Part shown: positions 10,238-22,300 of the stretch, piece after piece
Numbering within the stretch: position 1 is the stretch's first letter
Layout of the letters: the number at the start of each line of letters is the position of its first letter
Assembly: GCA_029237695.1 (NCBI GenBank)
Contig: CM055274.1
Span: 66,957,484 to 67,021,483 of the forward strand
Source of the DNA: Conchocele bisecta
Taxonomy: Eukaryota > Mollusca > Bivalvia > Lucinida > Thyasiridae
DNA length: 64,000 bases
Reading direction: 5' to 3'
Position numbers and translations under genes: made by a program
The notes under the pieces: model-generated
Seen by the model: the letters and a program-made list of their open reading frames with translations, nothing else
Databases searched by the model: none
What the model was told of the DNA's origin: nothing

Positions 10238-10966
10238 ATACTGCCTCTACATCGGCGCATGCATCTGTCTCATCACTTGATGGGGCACAAAAAACATTTG
10301 GTAAAATTTACGCGAATGATGCGGCCCGCGTATTATACCGCTCCCACAGCTTTTTATCTGAGTGCTTTACGTAGCGCAATACAGCAACCCCGGAATCCGC
10401 CCCCTCGAGATTAGCAATACTTCAAAATTAACATGTTATTACAAAACACTATTGCACGCAACTGCGCCTTGCCGTTCAACACCTCGTTTTAGTATTGCCT
10501 GAAAATAACAAATAAGTGTCCCACCCGCCCCATTTTTCCCCAAAATTTGGATGAGAATCTAAACATTAATTTTGTGTAGCCTATTAAATAGTACTGCACA
10601 TTACTGGTTATAAATGCACCATGTATTTTTGAATATCAATTGGCGGATTTTAATTCTGATACATCAAAACACCATCACCAGATTACAAGGATTGTGTTCA
10701 GTGTAGCACCTGATCAACTAGTACACTCCTACACGTTGATAAGTATCTAAAATGTTTGTCAGAAACAATACCGCACTAATTAAACTAAAGTGGTGAACAG
10801 TGTAAACCCTGACTGGCATACATGACGTGGTTGGTGGTACGTTAATGGCAAATATAGGTGTATGCTTGTATCATGTTTTCTATCATCTGGTATGTTGATA
10901 CGTCTATTAACAACACATTTTATGATCCAGTGCACAGGAAAATTAAAACGAAATTGTATGTATACT
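10238..10966. other. No gene seen
   Basis: AT-rich non-coding DNA without recognisable repeats. Confidence 0.5.
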
Positions 10967-11203
10967 TGTGGTTGTGACAGGATAAATGGGGCCTATGGGC
11001 TTTGTGACCAGTGTAGATCCAGATCAGACTGTGCATCCGCAGTCTGATCAGGATCTGCACGGTTCACCTGTCCATCAAGGAAATACCCGTCATGCTTAAT
11101 ACAAGCACCATAGATTGTTATCAGGCTACAGGAGTGTGCTATTTGATCCCGAGCTACACTTGTCAGCAATCCCAAAAGCCTGATTTCTACAGTCACAGCC
11201 ACA
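10967..11203. mobile_element. CTGATCAG-family MITE, full-length copy
   Basis: Element of about 237 bp with long imperfect terminal inverted repeats. It starts TGTGGTTGTGACAGG and ends ACAGTCACAGCCACA, with a central palindrome around CTGATCAGGATCTGCAC. Several related copies occur in this window (13919-14127, 41992-42234 and others). Confidence 0.75.
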
Positions 11204-12156
11204 ATTTAGTTACCATCACATACCTAGACAGATCAGCCAGCATACACATGGTGCACTCATCTCCATTGCATGCAGCACACATTGTACACATTCATTAATG
11301 TTTTATAACATTATAACATTTTACTAATGTATATGAATGAACGTATATGCTGTCAGGCGCCAAACAGGTGTCCGATAGCATCTCGATTTATCAGCAGAAT
11401 AGTATATGGCCACTAAAGTGCGACACGGAGCTCGAAAATACGCATTCATAACATCCCCGGACGGGAAAATACCTAAATTTTACATTTGGGACCATTTTTA
11501 TGCTTAGGCGTACGTTAATCTCATTAAATCTTGAAATATAATCGATGACTTAAACTTTACACAGCCTTGGCCCCGATTGTTATTGTTCCGTCTGCGCATG
11601 CGCGGACTGAAACCTTTACTGGGCTGAAGAATTTTCTGTTATACCTGTATTGCATACAGAAGACTTATACACACCGCACGCTCCCTATATAAACTTGTAA
11701 TCAACAAGCACCAGTTGGTTTGTAATCAAGTTTACATCTAACTATCGTTAGATTGCAAGCTTATTATAGCATAACCATATACTAAAACATGTATTTGGCT
11801 GTGACTGGAGAATGGGGTGTGACAAGTGTAGCTCCTGATCAAATATCACACTCCTGAAGCCTGATAACGATCTATATGGGCTTATTGCTTGTTTGAAGTA
11901 TTACCGTAACGGGTGTTTCATTGGTGGAATTGAAATCCACATGAGCTCGTAATTATGTGCCAAGGGCTGATTTTCTAAATCAATATCGGCGACATACATG
12001 TACGATACTACGATAATGGACGTACTTCTATCGGAATATTGCGTTTTAGACACACTATTATACAGACTCAGGAAATAGCACATCGCGAATCTTTGATTTA
12101 AATGTTCATACATGTATCACTTGACAATGTCTGAAATTAACTTTGATTCACAGAGT
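11204..12156. other. Non-coding with a partial MITE
   Basis: No gene seen. A half copy of the CTGATCAG MITE family lies at about 11793-11930 (GGCTGTGACTGGAG... to ...GCTCCTGATCAAATATCAC). Confidence 0.5.
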
Positions 12157-13691
12157 ACGGAGCCCCGCAGGGGACATGGATCTTTTTATTAGCCGATCTA
12201 TTTATAGATCGGCTAATACATTGATCATCCATCGAATTCTGAAAAAGTTTGTAGCAACCCTTTTCTCCGCTATTCGGTAATCTACGAACGCGAATTTTGC
12301 TGTATCACGATAAAGTTTGCATTTTTGGCAATTATCTCTTTAAATTTTAAATATAGCCAAATAATACAATTTTGAATACGTAATGATCTGAACGCCGGAA
12401 GAGATTGAACCCGGAAGTTGTTGTTGTTGAAGTCCATAGTTGGCTCTAATGGCCATATACGCCAACATACGCCGATTATTGGGCTAATTTAAAGCTTTTA
12501 TTTATTAAACAGAACAAGTTTCAGCCACGTATAATCGCGTAAAATGCGTTTATTCGGCTAATTTATAATCGACCTCTGCTCAAAATCTCCTCCGACTAGC
12601 AACCCCAGCATCTCGGGTTTATCCCATTGGATCGCGTATGCCTTCATTTAACGCTAGTTAATATTCACAAAATGTTCCACCAATAAAAACGAAGAATTGC
12701 CCTTCATAGCGAACTTTGATTTGTTTACGTATCATGCAGGGATGGCAGGGATGCATCCAGCACGCGCGATTGCGGCAATCCCCCTTAATTATTGTCAATG
12801 CCGCAAATTATTGATTGTCTTGCGCCCGACATCGCGCAAAAAATCACGGATGGGCCCCTTTTTAAATGACCAGTGCGCACATTAAAAAAACGTAATTGAC
12901 TATTTAAGCGCGCTGCGTATTCAAATCATTGGAAGGCGTGCAGTTCAATCGAGTTTGTGCGGCCGTTGAACGTAATCTTCGAGTCTATTTAAACCATTTA
13001 AATCGATAAACAAGGGATAAACAAGTGACAACGTTATCAAGGCCAATCTGGGCATGTGCCTGAAAACGCATGATACGGGATAGTATAACCCGTTGGCCTG
13101 GTCTTAAATGACCTTAGCTGCTGATAGGCCGTTAAACACCAATACGCACTCGCTCATTCATCCCCAACCCCCCCCCCCCCACGAGATACAGTAACTACTA
13201 AAATGCGGACAAATATATAAACCCTGATTTGATCGGCTAATAACATCATGCTCTGCATGACTTTTCATTTATTAATTAGTTCCCATGAAATATCAATTCG
13301 TCCCCTCAATTTAACAATTCGTTCCTTCGAATTCACAATTCGTTGCAACGATATAACAATTCGTTCCCTCGAATTAATAATTCGTTCCCATGAAATGATA
13401 ATTAGTTCCCTCAATTTAAAAATTCGTTCCCTCGAATTAACAAATCGTTCCGACGAAATAGCAATTCTTTCCCACGAATTAACAATCCGTTCCCGTGGGA
13501 ACTAATTGTTATTTCGTGGGAACGAATTGATAAATTGAGGGAACGAATTGTCAATTCGTGGGACCGAATTGTTAATTCGTGGGAACGAAATGTTAAATTA
13601 AGGGAACGAATTGTTATTTCGTGGGAACGAATTGTTGTTTACTGAGAACGAATTAGGAAAAAAAGAATTATACGTCCACTGCGGGGTTCGT
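12157..13691. mobile_element. Foldback element with 21-bp units, interrupted by a 1-kb insertion
   Basis: Left end ACGGAGCCCCGCAGGGGACATGG at 12157 (first 20 bases diagnostic) and right end CCACTGCGGGGTTCGT ending at 13691. The right part, 13265-13660, is an array of AACAATTCGTTCCC-type units on one side and GGGAACGAATTGTTA-type units on the other, meeting near 13500. Compared with the intact 395-bp copy at 37815-38209, about 1.05 kb (about 12190-13262) is inserted near the left end. The motif GATCGGCTAATA appears close to both insertion edges (about 12208 and 13228). Confidence 0.7.
13081..13179 (+). mobile_element. SINE-like 3' tail
   Basis: CTTAAATGACC...GCTGATAGGCCGTTAAAC is the typical tail of molluscan tRNA-derived SINEs (family recall). 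It is followed by a poly-C run. The tRNA-like head is not recognised, and the piece lies within the DNA interrupting the foldback element. Confidence 0.5.
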
Positions 13692-13918
13692 ACATGAGTA
13701 AGATTATGAACGAACAGTTTCAATTACAAACTTTAAGTTGCTCGTGGCAGACATTATGTATCTACGTTGGAATTCTTGTGAAACTGATAGAACCGTCTTT
13801 ACATTGTATTAATCGATACGTACTTATTTTTAGATCCACATGTATACAGAAATGTCACACAGTACATACTGTTATCTTGTGCGGGTCATGTCCTATGCCG
13901 TTTTATGAAACCCAGTAA

Positions 13919-14127
13919 TGTGTGGCTGTTACTGGAGAAATGGGGCTTATGGGATTTGCTAACAGCGTAGATCCAGATCAGCTTGTGCATCCACACTGTG
14001 TGGTCAGGATATGACCTGTTCATCATTCCATCAATGAAGAATCTGCCATATTTATGTGCTATTTGATCAGGAGCTACACTGGTCACAACTCAATTTAAAA
14101 GCCCCATTGCTCCTGTCACAGTCACAT
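13919..14127. mobile_element. CTGATCAG-family MITE
   Basis: Starts TGTGTGGCTGTTACTGGAG, ends CTCCTGTCACAGTCACA, and carries the family core GTAGATCCAGATCAGC and a diverged partner. About 209 bp. Confidence 0.7.
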
Positions 14128-14572
14128 TTAAGAAATGTGCGACTAATGTGTTTTCCTACGTCGATGTTCACGTAATTCCGTTGTAAATTTGAAATTGTAA
14201 TTTGAATGCGGGTCGCGTTAAAGCTTTCTTGAATCACGAGTTTGCAATTACTAGTATGTAGTAACCAAACAACGTGTATCGATAGGAACTCACGCGAGTT
14301 TATATACATGTTCATCTTCTCAGAATTCTACATTTCCTGTATAAATGAAGATCGAGATATTGGATAGAACAAAATAACGTAATATAATACCTTTTAATAA
14401 TGCATAATAATTCACGATGAATTCTCATAATACCATGACATGATAATGGTCCTGACAGTTCAACATTCAACTCAATAATGCATTACCTCTGTGGAGGGAA
14501 AATAAACATTCAGTATCCAACAAGAGTGCCGAATGTCACAATATTCGCCCGTCGAGGTAATGTCAGTCAACA
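14128..14572. other. No gene seen
   Basis: AT-rich non-coding DNA. Confidence 0.5.
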
Positions 14573-14985
14573 AGGGGAGATAATAGGGTTCTTCATCTTG
14601 CCGTGATAAACATGTATGCCGCATTCGGTTACGATCCGTCAAATAGAACTTGACTTATTGCGTGGACAAGGATACATAGTGCGAAAATTAAAAACAAATG
14701 GCCGCCAAGGGGAGATAAGTCATCGGTATATTTTTGAAAATCAATGGGCTTCTTCGTCATGCCGTGATAAACATGTATACCAACTTTGGTTACGATCCGT
14801 CAAGTAGAACTTAAGTTATTGCGTAGAACACAGAACGCGAAAATTAAAAATGGCCGCCAAGGGGAGATAAGCCATCGAAAAAATTTGAAAACGAATTGCA
14901 TTTTTTGTCTTGCCGTGATAAACATGTGTTTAGAAATTGGGTTACGATCCGTCAAGTAGAACTCAAGTTATTGCGTGGACCGTTT
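14573..14985 (+). repeat. Short tandem array, about 150-bp unit
   Basis: Nearly three copies sharing GCCGTGATAAACATGT, GGTTACGATCCGTCAA and GCCGCCAAGGGGAGATAA, spaced about 150-160 bp. Reading frames inside are by-products. Confidence 0.75.
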
Positions 14986-15077
14986 TTTCAAACGGGCGTA
15001 TAAAAACTAAAATGCCGCAATGAAGTGAATACTAAATATTGACTTGAACATTCAGCAAGTAAGTAAACTATCTATGG

Positions 15078-15366
15078 ACTATCAGTAGCCGATTTCCCGA
15101 ACATTGCTTAAGCATACTTATCTAGCTAAGTATACGTTGAGGAAGAAATCATTTACATTTTTCCCGAAATGCATGATTTCATATAGAACTAACGACTGCA
15201 TATATTTGAGTATTAAAAGTATGCATAGTTATTAATGGCAGTGATAATGTAATGAATTCAGTATAATAAAGGTTAATAAATTTGTCCTAAAAGTGAAAAT
15301 TTCTCCCTCAAAGTGAGCTTAGCAAGATAAGTATACTTTGTAATTTTGGTGAAATCGGCTACTGAT
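15078..15366. mobile_element. TA-flanked MITE with ~50-bp inverted repeats
   Basis: TCAGTAGCCGATTTC at the left and GAAATCGGCTACTGA at the right are complementary. The homology extends about 50 bp inward (AAGCATACTTATCTAGCTAAG versus CTTAGCAAGATAAGTATAC) with small gaps. TA flanks both ends, as in Tc1/mariner or pogo-derived MITEs. No coding capacity. Confidence 0.7.
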
Positions 15367-16317
15367 ATAGACACACACATCAGACGGTGCTCTTACGCAA
15401 TGTGGTACAAACACATACGTTGTACAACCACATCCTCAAATATATGCATGAAATGTACATGCCCACTCACTAGGTACAAAATGGTCTTTATATCAGAGAC
15501 ATCATCTGAGACATTTTCTGGCAAAATAAAAATTAATTAACCGTTACCCCACGTACTGATTGGCATTATCATACACTCTATACCAGACGTAAATGTTCAC
15601 ACTGATATCAGGGGCGATAACATTGTTTCTTTAAAATGTGTTCGGACATTACTATATTCTATGTATTTATTTTTTGATGTGCAATGATCATACTTTATAT
15701 TCTGTCGAAAATATATATTTTTCGGGTGACGCATTTAGTTAATATAAATAATTAAAATATATCATGCCTCATTTGCATATGAAAATAGCCTGATACCACA
15801 GCGAGTCACTATCAGTAAAATAAATATTACTAACTGATTTTGTCTGTATAGTGGGCACTCGTAATTTTTAGAATAGTGACACAATTATACACTTATTTAA
15901 TTCCTATAAAGAACAGTTTGTGCCTACTAAGTGGGCATGTACCTTTAAGGATGGTACATGCAGTGTGTCAGTTCAAATTGTTGACGCCGCGTCCTTTAGT
16001 GGTAACCTCTAAGCCTAACACGACGTCGCGATGCATTGGTTTTGCAAATCGCTTTTTACAGTTTTTCAAATGGAGCAGTACCAATAATTATTCATTGAAA
16101 AATATTACCTTAATTTTGGATACCAATATGTCAGATTGCGCTGATGAAAATATGATATATATATACAAATTATACACTGCACGCTACGGCAATAAACATA
16201 ATCTCTCATCTAATGGCTAATAGTTTCCCAGTTTCTTAACTTTGGTCAATAAATTAGTTATTTCTTTGGCAATAAATGTCGAATCTAGCCGCCAAAATCA
16301 ATGCAATGTCCTTTCCG
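15367..16317. other. No gene seen
   Basis: AT-rich DNA preceding the large minisatellite. A 114-codon plus-strand frame at 15876-16220 has no recognisable motif and an AT-rich composition typical of chance. Confidence 0.45.
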
Positions 16318-19300
16318 ATTGCGATATTTGCAGTGTGGTAGACGTGTTAAATTAGTAGGCATCATCATGGCGATATTTCCAGTGTAGAAGTGTTGCATTA
16401 GTGGGCATCATCATTGCGATATTTGCAGTGGTAGACGTGTTGCATTAGTGGGCATCATCATTGCGATATTTGCAGTGGTAGACGTGTTGCATTAGTGGGC
16501 ATCATCATAGCGATATTTGCAGTGGTAGACGTGTTGCATTAGTGGGCATCATCATTGCGATATTTGCAGTGGTAGACGTGTTACATTAGTGGGCATCATC
16601 ATAGCGATATTTGCAGTGGTAGACGTGTTGCATTAGTAGGCATCATCATAGCGATATTTGCAGTGGTAGACGTGTTACATTAGTGGGCATCATCATTGCG
16701 ATATTTGCAGTGGTAGACGTGTTGCATTAGTAGGCATCATCATAGCGATATTTGCAGTGGTAGACGTGTTACATTACAGGGCATCATCATTGCGATATTT
16801 GCAGTGGTAGACGTGTTGCATTAGTGGGCATCATCATAGCGATATTTGCAGTGGTAGACGTGTTGCATTAGTGGGCATCATCATAGCGATATTTGCAGTG
16901 TATACGTGTTGCATTAGTAGGCATCATCATTGCTATATTTGCAGTGTAGACGTGTTGCATTAGTGGGCATCATCATAGCGATATTTGCAGTGGTAGACGT
17001 GTTGCATTAGTGGGCATCATCATAGCGATATTTGCAGTGGTAGACGTGTTACATTAGTAGGCATCATCATAGCGATATTTGCAGTGGTAGACGTGTTACA
17101 TTAGTGGGCATCATCATTGCGATATTTGCAGTGGTAGACGTGTTGCATTAGTAGGCATCATCATAGCGATATTTGCAGTGGTAGACGTGTTACATTACAG
17201 GGCATCATCATTGCGATATTTGCAGTGGTAGACGTGTTGCATTAGTGGGCATCATCATTGCGATATTTGCAGTGGTAGATGTGTTACATTAGTGGTCATC
17301 ATCATAGCGATATTTGCAGTGTAGACGTGTTGCATTACTGGGCATCATCATTACTGTATTTGCAGTGGTAGACGTGTAGCATTAGTGGGCATCATCATAG
17401 CGATATTTGCAGTGTATACGTGTTGCATTAGTAGGCATCATCATTGCTATATTTGCAGTCTAGACGTGTTGCATTAGTAGGCATCATCATGGCGATATTT
17501 GCAGTGGTAGACGTGTTGCATTACTGGGCATCATCATTACTATATTTGCAGTGGAGACTAGCATTTGGGCATCTTTCATTGCGTATTTGCAGTGTCTGTT
17601 GCATTATAGGCATCATATTGCTATTTGCAGTGTATACGTGTTGCATTAGTAGGCATCATCATTGCGATATTTGCAGTGGTAGACGTGTTGCATTACTGGG
17701 CATCAGCATTGCTATATTTGCAGTGGTAGACGTGTTGCATTAGTGGGCATCATCATTGCGATATTTGCAGTGGTAGACGTGTTACATTAGTTGGCATCAT
17801 CATTGCGATATTTGCAGTGGTAGATGTGTTACATTAGTGGGCATCATCATAGCGATATTTGCAGTGTAGACGTGTTGCATTACTGCTGGGCATCATCATT
17901 ACCATATTTGCAGTGGTAGACGTGTAGCATTAGCGGGCATCATCATTGCGATATTTGCAGTGTATACGTGTTGCATTAGTAGGCATCATCATTGCTATAT
18001 TTGCAGTGTAGATGTGTTACATTAGTGGGCATCATCATGGCGATATTTGCAGTGGTAGACGTGTTGCATTACTGGGCATCATCATTACTATATTTGCAGT
18101 GGTAGACGTGTAGCATTAGTGGGCATCATCATTGCGATATTTGCAGTGTATACGTGTTGCATTAGTAAGCATCATCATTGCGATATTTGCAGTTGTAGAC
18201 GTGTTGCATTAGTAGGCATCATCATGGCGATATTTGCAGTGGTAGACGTGTTACATTAGTGGGCATCATCATTGCGATATTTGCAGTGGTAGACGTGTTG
18301 CATTAGTAGGCATCATCATTGCTGTATTTGTAGTGGCTAACGTGTTACATTAGTATGCATCATCATTGCCATATGTGCAGTGTAGACGTGTTACATTGGT
18401 GGACTTGATCATTGCGATATTTGCAGTGGTAGAAGTGTTGCATTAGTAGGCACTATTATGGCGATATTTGCAGCGGTAGACGTGTTGCATTAATAGGCAC
18501 CATCATGGCGATATTTGCAGTTGTAGACGTATTGCATTAGTAGGCATCATCATGTCCATATTTGCAGTGGTAGACGTGTTGCATTAGTAGGCACCATCAT
18601 TGCTGTATTTGCAGTGGTTGACGTGTTACATTAGTAGGCATCATCATTGCTATATTTCCAGTGTAGACGTGTTACATTGCTGGGCTTGATCATTGCGATA
18701 TTTGCAGTGGTAGTCGTGTTGAATTAGTAGGCACCATCATGGCGATATTTGCAGTTTTAGACGTGTTACATTAGTGGGCATCATCATGCGATATTTTCAG
18801 TGTAGGTGTGTTGCGTTAATAGGCATCATCAATGCTATATTTGCAGTGGTAGACGTGTTGCATTAGTGGGCATCATCATGGCGATATTTGCAGTTGTAGG
18901 CGAGTTACATTAGATGGCATCATAATGGCTATATTTGCAGTGGTAGACGTGTTGCATTAGTGGTCATCATCATGGCGATATTTGCAGTGGTTGACTTGTT
19001 ACATTAGTAGGCATCATCATTTCTATATTTGCAGTTGCTGACGTGTTGCATTAGCGGGCATCATCATGGCGATATTTTTCAGTGGTAGACGTGTTGCATT
19101 AGTAGGCATGATCATTGCTATATTTGCAGTGGTTGACGTGTTACATTAGTGGGCATCATCATGGCGATATTTGCAGTGTAGAAGTGTTGCGTTAGTAGGC
19201 ATCGTCATTACTATATTTGCAGTGTATGCGTGTTGCATTAGTGGTCATCATCATTGCGATATTTGCAGTGTAGAAGTGTTGCGTTAGTAGGCATCATCAT

Positions 19301-22300
19301 TGCTATATTTCCAGTGGTGGACGTGCTGCATTAGTGGGCATCATCATGGCGATATTTACAGTTGTAGGCGTGTTGCATTAATGGGCATCATCGTTGCTGT
19401 ATTTGCAGTGGTAGACGTGTTGCATTAGTAGGCATCATAATTGCGATATTTACAGTTGTTCACGTGTTGCTTCAGTGGGCATCATCATGTCGATATTTGC
19501 AGTGGTAGACGTGTTGCATTAGTGGCCATCATCATTGTTATATTTGCAGTGGTAGACGTGTTGCATTAGTAGGCATCATCATTGCGATATTTGCAGTGGT
19601 TTACGTGTTACAGTAGTAGGCATCATCATTGCTATATTTGCAGCGTAGACGTGTGTAGCATTAGTAGACGTCATCATTGCTATATTTGCATTGTGGACGT
19701 GTTACATTAGTGGGCATGATCATTGCGATATATGCAATGGTAGACGTTTTGCATTAGTAGGCACCATCATGGCGATATTTTCAGTTGTAGACGTGTTGCA
19801 TTAGTGGGCATCATCACGGCGATATTTGCAGTTGAAGGCGTGTTGCATTAGTGGGCATCATCATTGCTATATTTCCAGTGGTAGGCGTGTTGCATTAGTA
19901 GGCATCATCATTGCTATATTGTCAGTTGTTGACGTGTTGCATTTTTTGGCATCATCATGGCGATATTTGCAGTGTAGACGTGTTGCATTAGTATGCATCA
20001 TCATTGCGATATTTGCAGTTGTAGACGTGTTGCATTAGTAGGCATCATCATTGCGATATTTGCAGTGTAGACGTGTTACATTAGTAGGCATCATCATTGC
20101 GATATTTGCTGTGGTATACGTGTTACATTAGTGGGCACCATCAGGGCGATATTTGCAATGGTAGACGTGTTGCAATAGTAGGCATCAGCATGGCGATATT
20201 TGCAGTGGTAGACATGTTGCATTAGTGGGCATCATCATTACGATATTTGCAATGGTAGACATGTTGCATTAGTATGCACAATCATTGCGATAGTTGCAGT
20301 GGTAGACTTGTTACATTTGTAGGCATCATCATGGCGATATTTGCATTGATAGACGTGTTGCATTAGTGGACATCATCATTGCGATATTTTCAGTTGTAGA
20401 CGTGTTGCATTATTGGGCATCATCATGGCGATATTTGCAGTTATTGACGTTTTACATTAGTAGGCATCATCATTGCGATATTTGCAGTGTAGACATTAGT
20501 ATGCATCATCATTGCTATATTTGCAGTTGTTGACGTGTTGCATTAGTAGGCATCATCATTACTATATTTGCAGTGTAGACGTGTTACATTAGTAGGCATC
20601 ATCATTGCGATATTTGCTGTGGTATACGTGTTACATTAGTGGGCACCATCAGGGCGATATTTGCAGTGGTAGACGTAGTGGCATGTGCAGTAGCGTCATC
20701 ATTGCTGGATATTTGCAGTTGTAGACGTGTTATTACATTAGCAGGCATCAACATGCGATATTTTGCAGTGGTAGATGTGTTGCATTAGTGGGCATCATCA
20801 TTAGCGATATTTGCGTGTAGTGGTGACTGTGTTACATTAGTGGGCATCATCATTGCGATATTTGCAGTGGTAGATGTGTTACATTAGTGGGCATCATCAT
20901 AGCGATATTTGCAGTGTAGACGTGTTGCATTACTGGGCATCAGCATTACCATATTTGCAGTGGTAGACGTGTAGCATTAGTGGGCATCATCATTGCGATA
21001 TTTGCAGTGATTGACGTGTTACATTAGCGGGCATCATCATTGCGATATTTGCAGTGGTAGATGTGTTACATTAGTGGGCATCATCATAGCGATATTTGCA
21101 GTGTAGACGTGTTGCATTACTGGGCATCAGCATTACCATATTTGCAGTGGTAGACGTGTAGCACTAGTGGGCATCATCATTGCGATATTTGCAGTGTATA
21201 CGTGTTGCATTAGTAGGCATCATCATTGCTATATTTGCAGTGTAGACGTGTTGCATTAGTAGGCTTCATCATTGCGATATTTGCAGTTGTAGACGTGTTG
21301 CATTAGTAGGCATCATCATGGCGATATTTGCAGTGGTAGACGTGTTACATTAGTAGGCATCATCATTGCTATATTTGCAGTGATTGACGTGTTACATTAG
21401 CGGGCATCATCATTGCGATATTTGCAGTGGTAGACGTGTTGCATTAGTAGGCATCATCATTGCTGTATTTGTAGTGGCTAACGTGTTACATTAGTGGGCA
21501 TCATCATTGCTATATGTGCAGTGTAGACGTGTTACATTGTTGGGCTTGATCATTGCTATATTTGCTGTGGTAGAAGTGTTGCATTAGTAGGCACTATTAT
21601 GGCGATATTTGCAGCGGTAGACGTGTTGCATTAATAGGCACCATCATGGCGATATTTGCAGTTGTAGACGTATTGCATTAGTAGGCATCATCATGGCCAT
21701 ATTTGCAGTGGTAGACGTGTTGCATTAGTAGGCATCATCATTGCTATATTTCCAGTGTAGATGTGTTACATTGCTGGGCTTGATCATTGCGATATTTGCA
21801 GTGGTAGACATGTTGCATTAGTAGGCACCATCATGGCGATATTTGCAGTTTTAGACGTGTTACATTAGTGGGCATCATCATGCGATATTTTCAGTGTAGG
21901 AGTGTTGCGTTAGTAGGCATCATCAATGCTATATTTGCAGTGGTAGACGTGTTGCATTAGTGGGCATCATCATGGCGATATTTGCAGTTGTAGGCGAGTT
22001 ACATTAGAGGGCATCATAATGGCTATATTTGCAGTGGTAGACGTGTTGTATTAGAGGGCATCATCATGGCGATATTTGCAGTGGTTGACTTGTTGCATTA
22101 GTAGGCATGATCATTGCTATATTTGCAGTGGTTTACGTGTTACATTAGTGGGCATCATCATGGCGATATTTGCAGTGTAGAAGTGTTGCGTTAGTAAGCA
22201 TCATCATTGCGATATTGCAGTTGTAGACGTGTTACATTAGCAGGAATCATCATTGCTATATTTACAGTGGTAGACGTGTTGTATTAGTAGGCATCATCAC

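Noticed and set aside
15876..16220. 114-codon plus-strand frame
   Set aside because: AT-rich, no motif, no neighbour context; length is within chance for this composition.
17444..17743. 99-codon hydrophobic frame that could look like a membrane protein
   Set aside because: It is the rotating translation of the 47-bp unit; hydrophobicity comes from the ATATTT and GTTGCATTAG content.
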